From Gracilimonas sp034520725 (lineage in GTDB: Bacteria > Bacteroidota > Rhodothermia > Balneolales > Balneolaceae), in NCBI GenBank assembly GCA_034520725.1, contig JAXHNH010000011.1, forward strand, positions 62,001-126,000: a DNA stretch of 64,000 nt. Reading direction: 5' to 3'. A program made the position numbers and the translations under genes. The notes beneath the pieces were generated by a model, which did not search any database, had not been told where the DNA came from, and saw only the letters and a program-made list of their open reading frames with translations. Below are positions 40,153 through 50,792 of the stretch, piece after piece; positions within the stretch are counted from its first letter, which is position 1; every line of letters begins with the position of its first letter.

Positions 40153-40759
40153 CTATCTGAAGATGATAATCATCTCGACTTTCGGCTTCTTTCATCTCAT
40201 TCATTGCTGCATCCACAGAACCGTCAATATCTATTCCTCTCACTGCATCAGTAACCAGATTTACGTTGTAGTCAAGTTTACGGCCATCCAGGGCTGTCCA
40301 TTTTACACAAAAGTCAGTGGCAAGTCCGGCGATAAATAGCTCTTTCACTCCCCGCGCCTGAAGGTAACCATGTAAACCGGTAACGGTTGTCTGATCGTTT
40401 TCGAAGAATGCTGAGTATGAATCGATCTCCTTTCGAAAACCTTTCCTGATGATCAGTTGTGAGGGTTTATTTCGCAGGTCATTGTGAAAGACAGATCCTT
40501 TGGTTCCCTGTACACAGTGGTCGGGCCATAAAACCTGCTCACCGTATTTCATTTCAACCGAATCATAAGGTGATTTGTCTTTATGATTGGAGGCAAAGGA
40601 TAAATGGTCTGAGGGATGCCAATCCTGAGTCTGAACGATACAATCAAATGAGTCCATCATGTTATTAATGGGTTCTATAACCTCATCTCCACCGGGGACA
40701 GCAAGGGCTCCGCCGGGACAAAAGTCATTTTGGACGTCAACAATGATCAGTGCTTTCAT
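40153..40759 (-). CDS. pncA: Nicotinamidase (C-terminal frameshift)
   Basis: A cytoplasmic isochorismatase-fold amidase that turns nicotinamide into nicotinate for NAD salvage. The start MKALIIVDVQNDFCPGGALA holds the catalytic Asp10 and the metal site follows (QDWHPSDHLSFA). The catalytic cysteine lies in GLATDFCVKWTALD. Read straight through, the protein gains an unlikely tail that runs across the opposite gene. A one-base shift near 40180 instead gives VEMIIIFR and a stop at 40153, close to the usual PncA ending and length (about 202 residues). I use that end. It follows pncB by 6 nt on the same strand, forming an NAD-salvage operon. Confidence 0.85.
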
Positions 40760-40765
40760 AAGTAT

Positions 40766-42164
40766 CTATGCTCTTTTGAGTAATTCAATTTTCAGTTCGC
40801 GCAGTTGTTTGCTTAATCCGACTTTATAAACATGCGGGTTATCGAATCTCTTATGTTCATCGTTCAGCTTATTAAGCCTTGACTTGGCATAATTAGCACT
40901 TTCAGTGATGTTCGGTTTATCAATGACCACCTTGCCATTATCCACAACTTTATGTTGTAATTCCTCAGATTTGAGATGACCAACATTAGCTGAACGGTGA
41001 GAAATATAGGGGTGATAGATCACATCCGGGGTTTCCTCGTTTGCAAGGGCAATACCGTCACTGTAAAAACTACCGTCCTGATTAAAAAATCTGGTGATCT
41101 TCTTAGTGCCCGGTAATGTGATCTTATCCTCATTCTCGGAGATCTTCAGGGTTGGGTTTCCGTTTATAGAACTCAGCTTGTAGACACCGTCCAATGCTGG
41201 GTCATCATAGGCGGTTACCAGCTTTAGTGCCAACTCCAAAGAGATCAATAGGAGCACCCTGATCAAACAAACTCTTGATCAGATGTTCATCCAATTGATT
41301 CGATACCGCGATCTTCACGTATTCGAGTCCGGCTTTGTCCAGCATCTCGCGACTTTTACGGGCAAAATAGGCAAGGTCACCGCTATCAAGCCGAATACCC
41401 ACCAGCTTATGTCCTCTTTTTTCAAGTTCTTTTCCAACCTTGATGGCATTGGGTACTCCATTTTTTAAGGTGCTGTATGTGTCAACCAGCAAAATAGAGG
41501 AGTCCGGATAAAATTGAGCGTAGGTTCTGAAAGCAGTCAGCTCATCCTCAAACGATTGTATCCAGGAGTGAGCCATGGTTCCATTTATTGGAATGTCGTT
41601 TTGCATGCCGGCGAGAACGTTGGATGTGCCTTGAAACCCACCGATCATAGCAGACTTTGAGGCCTGTAAGCCACCCAACCCCTGAGAGCGTCTCAATCCA
41701 AAATCGACTACGGGATTGTCACCTGCAGCCTGTTTGATGCGTGCAGCTTTAGTAGCGATCAATGACGAAAAGTTGAGTGTATTCAGTAAAATAGTTTCCA
41801 GTATCTGTGTATCAACAAGATGACCTTCAACTCTTAGAATAGGCTCATTTGGGAAAACTACTTCGCCTTCCTTAACGGAATGGATGGTTACCTTCAATTC
41901 AAAATCTTTGAGATAGGTGAGAAATTTCTCTTTGAAACCCTGAGACCTTAAATAATCTATTTCATCTTCATGGAATTTAAAATCGTTAACGATCTGAAGA
42001 AGATCACTTAATCCGGCAAAGATCACATAGCCGCTATCAAAAGGAAGACGACGGAAGAAATAATCGAAAGTGGCTGGTTGTTCATGGCGGTCCGAGAGAA
42101 AATATCCCTGTGCCATAGTCAGTTCGTAGAGGTCGGTGTAAAGGGCCGGTTTTTTTAAGATCAT
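40766..42164 (-). CDS. pncB: Nicotinate phosphoribosyltransferase (frameshifted)
   Basis: About 466 residues restored. It joins nicotinate and PRPP to make nicotinate mononucleotide, using ATP. The start MILKKPALYTDLYELTMAQG is diagnostic. The phosphate-binding core appears in FGLRRSQGLGGLQASKSAMI, GTMAHSWIQSFEDE and VGIRLDSGDLAYFARKSR. The frame breaks right after DLFGVGTK; the other frame continues LVTAYDDPALDGVYKLSSIN to the end, so one indel near 41222 explains it. Operon with pncA downstream. A terminator belonging to lpoB lies 15 nt upstream, so pncB has its own promoter or depends on read-through. Confidence 0.88.
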
Positions 42165-42178
42165 GGGTATAAAATAAA

Positions 42179-42205
42179 AAGGCTTTCCGTAAAACAGAAA
42201 GCCTT
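42179..42205 (-). terminator. Rho-independent terminator after lpoB-like gene
   Basis: On the minus strand, AAGGCTTTC pairs with GAAAGCCTT around a 9-nt loop and is followed by TTTATTTT. It ends 22 nt past the lpoB-like stop. Confidence 0.75.
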
Positions 42206-42226
42206 ATTTATATTGTTTTGGTGATT

Positions 42227-42832
42227 TTAACCCCTGAAATTTCTGCGTTCTACAATTTTCTTGATCTTCTTATTGCCGATCCAAACTTTTTGGTTGGTCT
42301 CAACATTGATCAATTCCATGTTAACTGTGTAGAAAACCGACATGGTTCTTCCGCTTGGAGTTTCATCCACAATAGAACTTATGTTACCGATCAGGATGAA
42401 ATCCGCTCCCAGTTCCTGAGCCATGGCTTTCATAGTCTCTGTGGAAGCATACGTTTGTTGTTCTGCGCGTTCCTGACGAATTTCTCTTCGCTCATCGCTG
42501 CTTGCCACAACACTGACTGCCCCTGAGTTAACAAAAGCCCGCTCCATTTCCTTTGAAATCACCTCGGTGTCGATGTGTTCCATGCTTTCGTTTCTGACGT
42601 TGCCAACAATAACTACGGGTTGCTTCTGATACTCCCTGCTGTATTGATTCAGCCATGGTTTGGTCATTGCATCACTGATCATTTCTTCAGATACCATGCG
42701 AGCATCGGTTTCATTCCAGCGGCCTGAGAGATCAGTGGTTGTCTGTGGATCTGTGCGGGTTACCTTGGCGGTTGGTCTGCATCCTGTGATGAGGATCATA
42801 AAAGCCATGGTTATTAATATTGCGTGTTTCAT
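42227..42832 (-). CDS. LpoB-like penicillin-binding protein activator lipoprotein
   Basis: A 201-residue lipoprotein: signal MAFMILITGCRPT, lipid on Cys18. The body matches LpoB: LSGRWNETDARMVSEEMISD, KQPVVIVGNVRNESMEHID, and MAQELGADFILIGNISSIVD. In gammaproteobacteria LpoB reaches through the wall to stimulate PBP1b; relatives in this group may do the same, but that is unproven. The last residues are basic (KKIKKIVERRNFRG). It follows the COG3014 gene by 26 nt on the same strand, a pairing seen in many genomes, and ends in a terminator. Intact. Confidence 0.82.
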   Translation of the reverse strand: MKHAILITMAFMILITGCRPTAKVTRTDPQTTTDLSGRWNETDARMVSEEMISDAMTKPWLNQYSREYQKQPVVIVGNVRNESMEHIDTEVISKEMERAFVNSGAVSVVASSDERREIRQERAEQQTYASTETMKAMAQELGADFILIGNISSIVDETPSGRTMSVFYTVNMELINVETNQKVWIGNKKIKKIVERRNFRG

Positions 42833-42858
42833 AATATTGGTGATTGTGTTTGTTTTAT

Positions 42859-44193
42859 TTAATGTGAAAAAATGGATTCTAAAAGCAAAAGATCATTTGG
42901 CCCGGAAATATTGATTATATGAGTCTCTGAATAAAGAACAATATTATTGGCTGACAGATATTCAATTTCAAGGTCATGAGTCCCTTCGGGTAATTTTACG
43001 GCATTCACCCAGGCTTTTCCCGGCATAGTTTGCCAGCCTCGCAGATCGGCCTTTTCAGTGGTTTCCTGACCGATCATACCTAATACTTCCAGCAGGAAAC
43101 CCCAGTTCTTATGTTTCTTTTTAACACTTGAGCTTATCAGGCTTGAACCGGTTGCTTTTACGGTTGCTCTTAAAAGTGACCGTGTATAAATGATGGGTTT
43201 TTTGGCCTGATAGATCTCAGCTGATACTTCGTCCATCTCTTCCACCAGATATAGTGGAGCAGAAAGGGAATCAGTTCGGATACGGATGGAATGAACCCGG
43301 GAGTTATACATTTTCAATGCGGGCAGTGAAAACTTGACGTAAAAACTTTCGTCATCTCCATCATCCAGCCAAAGGCGAAAATCTTCCTGCACTTTCATAG
43401 GAGCTTGTCCCGAAAAAGCAGTGATCAATACGTTGTAAGCCTGTGGTTCCTGAATATGTTTTAAATTAGCCGGGTCAGATTTTGGTAGAGTTCCGAAGGT
43501 ATTCTGTTCCTTGATGGCTGATGAAAACTTTTCATACTCGATCCTGGAATCATCAAATTTACCGGTCTTGGCGAAGAGTACTGAAGATAAGAAGTGGCTA
43601 AAAGCACTGTTCTGAACATTTACTTTTCCGGAACTCCATTCCTGACCTGAGCTATCGGTTTTGGCAAAGGCTTCAGCCAGTCCCTTTAACCGTATATCCA
43701 ACCTTTCCATTTTGTACGACATTCTGCGAGCTTCAACCAAAGCTGATTCCCAATCCTGCTGATGCATAAAATTCAGGCTTTTAAAGGCATTCAGGTATAC
43801 ATCCTCATATGGTTCGCCATCGTAAGTAAGTGTATTGTCGTTGGTAAGAAAGGACCCAATACCCCGGCTCACACTTTTGGTGTAGGCGTCTTCAATGAGG
43901 TATTCAGCATTGCTAAGGTAGGTGCTTGAGCTGTCGTATTTACCCGCAAAATGGTAGATCATACCACCTTCAAGGTTTTTTAAAACGGCATCCTTAGAAC
44001 GATAAACCTTGTCATTTTCAAATTTCTTGATCAGTTCAGATGCGTTATCATATTCACCTGCTGTAAAGGAATTCCTGAGGTCAGCTTGGGCATCATCCAA
44101 AACGTAGGCGTGGCATCCGCTAAGTAAAATGAGTATCCCAACGTAAATTAGATGAAATCGGGCGTGATTTATGGTTATCTTTGCAGCCATCAA
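42859..44193 (-). CDS. COG3014-family lipoprotein (LpoB partner)
   Basis: A 444-residue lipoprotein: signal LIYVGILILLSGCHAYV. The first half is helical and TPR-like (FTAGEYDNASELIKKFENDK, EGGMIYHFAGKYDSSSTYLS), the second beta-rich (PIIYTRSLLRATVKATGSSL, then LPEGTHDLEIEYLS). The order and the LpoB neighbour fit COG3014, a family of unknown function commonly encoded beside LpoB and YcfL. A role in cell-wall growth is inferred from that context. It is divergent from the Big_5 lipoprotein gene, whose promoter-like element overlaps its first codons. Intact. Confidence 0.7.
   Translation of the reverse strand: MMAAKITINHARFHLIYVGILILLSGCHAYVLDDAQADLRNSFTAGEYDNASELIKKFENDKVYRSKDAVLKNLEGGMIYHFAGKYDSSSTYLSNAEYLIEDAYTKSVSRGIGSFLTNDNTLTYDGEPYEDVYLNAFKSLNFMHQQDWESALVEARRMSYKMERLDIRLKGLAEAFAKTDSSGQEWSSGKVNVQNSAFSHFLSSVLFAKTGKFDDSRIEYEKFSSAIKEQNTFGTLPKSDPANLKHIQEPQAYNVLITAFSGQAPMKVQEDFRLWLDDGDDESFYVKFSLPALKMYNSRVHSIRIRTDSLSAPLYLVEEMDEVSAEIYQAKKPIIYTRSLLRATVKATGSSLISSSVKKKHKNWGFLLEVLGMIGQETTEKADLRGWQTMPGKAWVNAVKLPEGTHDLEIEYLSANNIVLYSETHIINISGPNDLLLLESIFSH
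44176..44183 (+). promoter_or_regulatory. Possible -7 element (Big_5 lipoprotein)
   Basis: TATCTTTG fits TAnnTTTG. It overlaps the start region of the divergent COG3014 gene and lies 60 nt before the ATG at 44244. Confidence 0.35.
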
Positions 44194-44243
44194 AAGCAGA
44201 TGAAGTAAGTCTGAGAAAAAATTTTAGTTATTAATTGTAATGA

Positions 44244-45872
44244 ATGTACGTGAATAATAGCCGATTGTTATATCACATGTTGGTGTTAGTGCTTTTTTTT
44301 GGACTATGGTCCTGTGCAACGCCAATAGCTCCAACCGGAGGTCCCCAGGATAGGCAAGGCCCCGTTGTTGAAAACATGATCCCTGAAAGTGGAACGGTTA
44401 GTTTTGATGGACGAACCTTTGAGTTCTATTTCGATGAATTTGTGAACCGTAACAACGCCAGAAATGCGATCACAGTAGAACCGGATCTGGGTATACCTTA
44501 CGAAGTATCATGGAAGCGAAAGATGATGAGCATTGAATTTGAGGATGACTTTCCGGATTCAACTACAGTGATCATAAAACTTGGTACTGAGATCACGGAT
44601 ACCCGAAATAATAAAATGTCTTCACCCATAACACTGGCGGTCTCAACCGGAGATGAGATAGACTCAGGTGAGATCAGAGGAAAGATCAAGCTGGCAGAAT
44701 CCGGAGAGCCTGCTACGGATAAAAAAGTACTTTTATACCGTCAACCATTTGATCTCTCGCAACGAGCTACTTATCAGGCTCAAACCGATACCGGTGGGAC
44801 GTTCAATTTTACTTACCTGGCTGAGGGTAATTACAGAGCACTTGTGGTAGATGATAGAAACCGGAATAAGATCTGGGACCGTGAAAATGAAACGGCTTAT
44901 CCGTTTTATGATGAGATCATCATGCTTGAAAAATCAGCTTCAGACACTTTGGATGTGGTATACACGGCTCAACCCGATACCATAAAGCCGGTGTTGCAGG
45001 GGGTAGGACTTTTTTCACAGAATCGAATGAGACTCAGGTTCAGTGAAAATATTTCAACCACCAATGAAGCTTCATTCAGCATCACTGACAGTCTTGAGAA
45101 TAACTACACCTCTGCATATCCGCTGTATATTTCAGAAGAAGATCCTTTTGTTCTATTTGCCCAAAGTGAAGAGCCGCTACTTGAAGATATTACATATAAT
45201 ATAGACCCAGAGGGTGTTACAGATATTGCGGGAAATACTCTGGATTCCGGTTTTGTAGAATTTACAGGAACGGCTCAGGAGGATACCACCAAGCAGCGTA
45301 TCATTGGGAGAGACCTTGAAACAGACCTTTTGTTGAACGATCCTATCACCATTGTATATGCAGCACCCATCACTGACCCGGAGATCGTGGATTCCCTGGT
45401 TGTGATAGAAGGGGATATAGACTTTGACGACTGGCCTGAAGTTCGAAACGTTAATAATCGCCTTATTATCAGTCCACAGGGAGAGTGGATAGAAGGAGTC
45501 GATTATCAGTTTCTGGCATGGAATCCAATTACCATGAGAAGGCAATTGTTTGAACCGAATATCTGGGATTCAACAGAATACGGTGATATCGATATCAGAA
45601 TTCTTGATGCTGATTCTACCCATACACACCTAGTAAGTCTGGAGGATCCTTCCGGAAGAGTGGTAAGATCACTAAATTTTGGAGAGCAGATCACGATCAC
45701 GGACCTTCCTCCTGTAAGATATACACTGAAATTGTTTCGGGATGAAAATGGAGATCAGCAATGGAATATGGGAAATGTTGTTCCCTATCGCTCACCTGAA
45801 AAATACTATGTGCAGCAAAATATTAACGTACAGGTAGGTTTTACCTCAGAAGTTCAAATTACCTTTAATTAG
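44244..45872 (+). CDS. Ig-like (Big_5) domain lipoprotein
   Basis: A 542-residue exported lipoprotein: signal LVLVLFFGLWSCATPIAPTG, lipid on Cys23. The stretch PTGGPQDRQGPVV then ENMIPESGTVSFDGRTFEFY is the usual start of Bacteroidota Ig-like (Big_5) lipoproteins. A cna-B/prealbumin-like module follows (FNFTYLAEGNYRALVVDDRN), then a second Big_5 unit (NRMRLRFSENIS), and a C-terminal module (LPPVRYTLKLFRDENGDQQW, ending QITFN). The general role is structural or unknown. It is followed by mscS with an 8-nt gap, so the two are probably cotranscribed. Intact. Confidence 0.75.
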   Translation: MYVNNSRLLYHMLVLVLFFGLWSCATPIAPTGGPQDRQGPVVENMIPESGTVSFDGRTFEFYFDEFVNRNNARNAITVEPDLGIPYEVSWKRKMMSIEFEDDFPDSTTVIIKLGTEITDTRNNKMSSPITLAVSTGDEIDSGEIRGKIKLAESGEPATDKKVLLYRQPFDLSQRATYQAQTDTGGTFNFTYLAEGNYRALVVDDRNRNKIWDRENETAYPFYDEIIMLEKSASDTLDVVYTAQPDTIKPVLQGVGLFSQNRMRLRFSENISTTNEASFSITDSLENNYTSAYPLYISEEDPFVLFAQSEEPLLEDITYNIDPEGVTDIAGNTLDSGFVEFTGTAQEDTTKQRIIGRDLETDLLLNDPITIVYAAPITDPEIVDSLVVIEGDIDFDDWPEVRNVNNRLIISPQGEWIEGVDYQFLAWNPITMRRQLFEPNIWDSTEYGDIDIRILDADSTHTHLVSLEDPSGRVVRSLNFGEQITITDLPPVRYTLKLFRDENGDQQWNMGNVVPYRSPEKYYVQQNINVQVGFTSEVQITFN

Positions 45873-45880
45873 ACAATTAT

Positions 45881-46771
45881 ATGAGTGACTTATTTTCAAA
45901 ATACGTAGATCCGGTATTTCACCTGCCTATTCTTGTAGGTGTTATCATTTTTCTGACCATTATTATTGCGTCGATCACTACCCGTATCATCAGCTTAATG
46001 ATCAGACGAACGTTAGAGGAGGAAGAAAACGAGGACGTAACTAACCTTGTCTTTTTCAAACGCTCCGTTAGTGTGCTTATTTATCTTACAGGTATCAGTT
46101 TTGCGATCTATATGATCCCACAGTTAAGAGTTGTCGCAGCCTCATTACTTGCCGGTGCCGGGTTGTTTGCTATTGCCATCGGGTTTGCCTCACAGGCTGC
46201 GTTAGCGAATGTGATTGGTGGTTTATTCATCGTTATGTTTAAACCGTATAAAATTGGAGATCGTATCCAGGTTAGAATGGATTTGAGTGGCGTGGTGGAA
46301 GACATCAACCTCCGCCATACGGTCATTCGGAATTTCGAGAATAAGCGTATAATCATCCCAAATTCCGTAATCAGCAATGAAGTAGTTGTCAATTCAAACT
46401 ACGAAGACAACAAGATCTGTAAGTGGATCGACGTGGGAATCAGTTACGATTCTGATATCGATCTCGCCAAAAAGATAATGAGAGAGGAAGTCCTGAATCA
46501 CCCCCTGTTTGTAGATAACCGAACACAAGAGCAAATTGAAGAGGGAGAAGAGATATTATACATTCGGGTGATCATGATGGGAGAATCTTCCGTTAATTTA
46601 CGTGCATGGAGCTGGGCTGAAAATCCACAGAATGCATTTATTATGGGCTGCGACCTGCTTGAGAGCATTAAAAAACGTTTTGATAAAGAGGGAGTTGAAA
46701 TTCCTTTTCCACACAGAACGTTGGTATATAAAAATCCCAAACCGGATTCGACTAAAGAAGAGATGCCATAA
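45881..46771 (+). CDS. Small-conductance mechanosensitive channel (MscS family)
   Basis: A 296-residue inner-membrane channel. Three helices occupy about 15-125. The pore-lining helix and gate are GAGLFAIAIGFASQAALANV, and the beta-domain signature GGLFIVMFKPYKIGDRIQV follows. A soluble vestibule domain runs to the end (VGISYDSDIDLAKKIMREEV). MscS opens on membrane tension to release solutes in hypo-osmotic shock, a useful trait in a saline organism. It follows the Big_5 gene closely. The last residues, DSTKEEMP, are charged. Intact. Confidence 0.9.
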   Translation: MSDLFSKYVDPVFHLPILVGVIIFLTIIIASITTRIISLMIRRTLEEEENEDVTNLVFFKRSVSVLIYLTGISFAIYMIPQLRVVAASLLAGAGLFAIAIGFASQAALANVIGGLFIVMFKPYKIGDRIQVRMDLSGVVEDINLRHTVIRNFENKRIIIPNSVISNEVVVNSNYEDNKICKWIDVGISYDSDIDLAKKIMREEVLNHPLFVDNRTQEQIEEGEEILYIRVIMMGESSVNLRAWSWAENPQNAFIMGCDLLESIKKRFDKEGVEIPFPHRTLVYKNPKPDSTKEEMP

Positions 46772-46900
46772 TAAGTATTGATACAGTGGGGGGGTATTGC
46801 ATTACGCTCCTGGTGTTGCCGGAATTCTAAGTAGCAGGAATTTTCAAGGTTTAAAACAACGTAAACAAGCATCGAAAATCCCTTAACAAATCGTTATATT

Positions 46901-46916
46901 TTGGAACCGCTTCCAA
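46901..46916. promoter_or_regulatory. LacI-type operator upstream of icmF
   Basis: TTGGAACCGCTTCCAA is a perfect 6-bp inverted repeat around CCGC, centred 26 nt ahead of the icmF start. It shares the AACCGCTT core with the site before the curli operon. Confidence 0.5.
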
Positions 46917-46934
46917 TCATCTAGAAAATAATTT

Positions 46935-49900
46935 ATGTCTGTAGAAACGAAGTCTAAGTCATCAAATAAGAAAAAAACTGAAGATAACGGAGTTGTGAAT
47001 CCACAGCCGTATCAATCAAAGAATAAGGTGCGTTTTGTAACGGCAGCCAGTTTGTTTGATGGGCATGATGCCAGCATCAATATTATGCGCCGTATTTTGC
47101 AGAGCAGCGGAGCAGAAGTGATCCATCTTGGGTCATAATCGCTCAGTGCACGAGATCGTGAACTGTGCTATTCAGGAAGATGCACAAGGTATTGCTATCA
47201 GTTCTTATCAGGGCGGACACGTTGAATACTTCAAATATATGATTGAGCTGTTGGAAGAGAATAATGCCGGTCACATCAAGGTGTTTGGCGGCGGTGGCGG
47301 GGTGATCGTCCAGGAAGAAATTGAAGATCTGCAAAATGCCGGTGTTACCCGCATCTTTTCTGTGGAAGATGGCAGCAATATGGGACTGCAAGGCATGATA
47401 AACTTCATGCTGGAAGCTTGTGACTTTGACCCGATCGAAGTGAACAAGCCGGATATGAAGAAAGTAATGAAGCGGGATAACGGGCAGCTTGCAAGAGCTC
47501 TCACCGCTATTGAAAACGAACACACAGATGTTCTGACCTATAAGGAGGGTAAGCTATTAGATAGCAAGGAGAAAGAAATTGAGGTCAATGACAAGACCAT
47601 ACCGTTGGTTGGTATCACCGGAACCGGTGGAGCCGGTAAGAGTTCACTGACTGATGAACTCGTACGAAGATTCCTGACCGAGTTTGAAGACCTGACGATA
47701 GGAATAATTTCAGTAGATCCTTCCAAAGTAAAAACAGGCGGTGCCTTGCTTGGTGATCGCATCCGCATGAACAGCATAAATACTGAAAGAGTATACATGC
47801 GAAGTATGGCGACCCGGGCTTCCAACCGCTCAACCAGCAAAGGATTGTTGGGAGCGATAGAACTGTATAAAGCTGCCGGCTTTGACCTGATCATTGTAGA
47901 GACCTCAGGTATTGGTCAGAGCGGAACCGAGATCGTGGAATACACTGATATTCCAATTTATGTAATGACCAGCGAATATGGAGCTGCGACACAGCTCGAG
48001 AAGATCAATATGCTGGATCTGGCTGAACTGGTGGTACTTAACAAATTTGAGAAAAAAGGCTCACTGGATGCACTGCGGGATATTCGTAAGCAAATGATCC
48101 GAAATACCGGCAGATGGCACGCCAAACAGGATGACATGCCTGTATATCCAACCATTGCTGCACAATTCAATGATGAAGGCGTGAACCGATTGTTCAAGGC
48201 CATTGTGGATCACATCAATGACCGTTATGAGATCGGTTGGGAAACCAAGATCTATACAAATCCACTTCCGGCTGAAGATATTCAGGCTCAGGCTATCATT
48301 CCCGGAAAACGAGTACGATATCTGTCTGAGATCTCTGAAACAGTACGTGATTACCATGAGTGGGTGGAAGATCAGGTTGATGTTGCCTCAAAGCTGGATC
48401 AGGTATCGGGAACCATCGATCAGCTTGAAAACTGGAATCCAGACGAGAAAGTGGTCATGAAGGAGAATCTCTCCCAAATGCGTGAGCACTGGCTGGCTAA
48501 ACTGGATGTGCTCCCCAAGAGAATCATAGATGGCTGGGATGACCTGTTCGAGCAATATCGACAGGAAGATTTTGATGTGAAAATTCGCAATAAGACATTT
48601 AAAAATAAATTATACCGCGAATCTTTGAGTGGATTGATGATTCCGCGTGTTGCCCTTCCAAAGACCAAACATAAAGGTGAGCAGCTTAAGTTTGCATTGA
48701 AAGAAAACCTGCCGGGTTACTTCCCTTACACGGCTGGTGTATTTCCATTCAAACGAGAGGGAGAAGATCCAACGCGAATGTTTGCGGGTGAGGGAACTCC
48801 TGAGCGTACCAACAAACGCTTTCACTATGTAAGCGAAGGTATGCCGGCAGCCCGACTCTCAACGGCATTTGATTCGGTTACACTGTACGGTGAAGATCCC
48901 GGTTACAGACCGGATATCTATGGAAAGATCGGTAACTCCGGAGTGAGTATCTGTACGCTGGATGACATGAAGAAACTGTACTCCGGCTTCGAGTTGACCT
49001 CTCCAAAAACATCGGTATCTATGACCATCAACGGTCCGGCGCCGATGATCCTTGCCATGTACATGAACACAGCTATCGATCAGGAAATAGAACGCTACCT
49101 GAAGGAGAACGGCAAGTGGGATGAAGCTAAGAAGAAGGTCAAAAAGTATTTCAAAGAAAGAGGTGTGAAGCCACCTGAATACGGCATTGAAATACCTGCC
49201 GGCAGTGACGGCTTCGGTCTTGGTTTACTTGGTATTACCGGAGATCAACTGGTAGACAAGGATACGTACGAGAAGATCAAGGAAGATACGTTGAGTGTTG
49301 TTCGCGGAACTGTTCAGGCTGATATTCTAAAAGAAGATCAGGCACAAAACACCTGTATCTTCTCAACCGAATTTGCCCTGAAGATGATGGGGGATATTCA
49401 GACCTATTTCACTGAGCATGAGGTCAGAAATTATTATTCGGTCTCCATTTCCGGTTATCATATTGCTGAAGCAGGAGCAAATCCGATCACACAAGCCGCA
49501 TTTACACTGGCTAACGGATTCACGTTCGTGGAATATTATCTGGCACGCGGGTTAGATGTGGATGAATTTGCCCATAATCTTTCTTTCTTCTTCAGCAACG
49601 GACTGGATCCTGAATATGCCGTAATTGGCCGTGTAGCACGTAGAATTTGGGCAGTAGCCATGAAGAATAAGTATGAGGCGAATGATCGTTCTCAGAAACT
49701 GAAGTATCATATTCAAACCAGTGGTCGCTCCCTGCATGCCCAGGAAATTCAGTTCAATGATATCCGTACTACGCTGCAGGCCTTATTGGCGATCTATGAT
49801 AACTGTAACTCACTGCACACCAATGCTTATGATGAGGCGATCACGACACCGACTGAAGAATCGGTTCGACGTGCACTTGCCATTCAGATGATCATCAACA

Positions 49901-50376
49901 AGGAGATGGGAACGGCCAAGAATGAGAATATCAATCAAGGTTCCTACTTCATTGAAGAACTGACTGACTTGGTTGAGGAAGCCATACTAACCGAATTCGA
50001 TCGCATTACGGAACGCGGCGGCGTGTTAGGTGCGATGGAGAATATGTATCAGCGTGGCAAGATCCAGGATGAAAGCCTCTATTACGAATCCAAGAAGCAC
50101 TCCGGTGAGCTTCCAATTATTGGTGTGAACACCTTCCTGAATGACAAGGAGAGCGAAGAGGATGAGAAAGAGGTCGATCTAATTCGCTCCACTGAAGAGG
50201 AGAAGAGACAGCAGATCGATAATCTGGAAGCGTTCTGGAAACGAAACGAAAAAGATGCTCAAGAGGCGCTCGCCCGACTTAAAGAAGTAGCCCGCAATAA
50301 AGGCAATCTGTTTGATGAATTGATGGAAACCGTGAAGGTAGCTTCACTTAGGTCAGATCTCACATGCCTTGTATGA
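46935..50376 (+). CDS. icmF: Fused isobutyryl-CoA mutase IcmF (frameshifted)
   Basis: About 1,146 residues restored. The order B12 domain, GTPase, mutase is that of IcmF. The cobalamin domain (about 30-165) has the axial-histidine motif SLFDGHDASINIMRRIL. The MeaB-like G-domain (about 215-510) has GITGTGGAGKSSLTDEL (P-loop) and VETSGIGQSG. The substrate barrel (about 590-1130) begins FPYTAGVFPFKREGEDP then TRMFAGEG, an IcmF-type rather than methylmalonyl-type signature. IcmF interconverts isobutyryl-CoA and butyryl-CoA; related forms act on pivalyl-CoA. The frame break is at 47130-47138: GGGTCATAA needs only the T removed to read GHN, so a single inserted base explains it. Confidence 0.88.
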
Positions 50377-50416
50377 GGTTGGTGGGCAGTATCGACGAAA
50401 TATGTAGTTGAAATTC

Positions 50417-50498
50417 CGCTAATCACTAATCGCCGATCGGTTAATCGAAAATCTGATTGATCTGCGATAGACCGAATGACCGATTCACGATGGACGAT
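50417..50498 (-). repeat. Dispersed intergenic repeat, copy C
   Basis: On the plus strand it contains AATCACTAATCGCCGATCGG, TTAATCGAAA, ATAGACCGAATGACCGATTC and ACGATGGACGA. It is almost identical to copy D 376 bp downstream and shares the CGGTCATTCGGTC core with copies A and B. The gap from 50377 to 51071 holds this repeat, copy D and the operator-like sites, with no credible gene. Confidence 0.65.
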
Positions 50499-50792
50499 CT
50501 TATCTTTGTCTAAAAATCTTTTCAAGTCTTGAGTGAAACGGAGACTGGAAAGTTTCATCTCAGGAAGTCTCCGACTTCCAATACACGGTAATGATGCCAT
50601 TCTTTTCAGAATAAAATTTTACCAATTCAGGATTATTTTGTTTGTTAATTGTTAATGAAGGGTTTCAACCTTTCGCTTGTGTACCTGAATAGATGGTATG
50701 CAATTGTAAGATTAGCAACATATTGTACCCCCTTTCTACTTTGTACATCGAAGCCGTTCCAGATTTCTTGTCTTCAATCAAGAGTAATTCTG

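Noticed and set aside
46935..50376. Methylmalonyl-CoA mutase plus separate MeaB
   Set aside because: B12 domain, GTPase and mutase are in one chain in IcmF order, and the substrate-barrel signature is FPYTAGVFPFKR rather than the methylmalonyl type.
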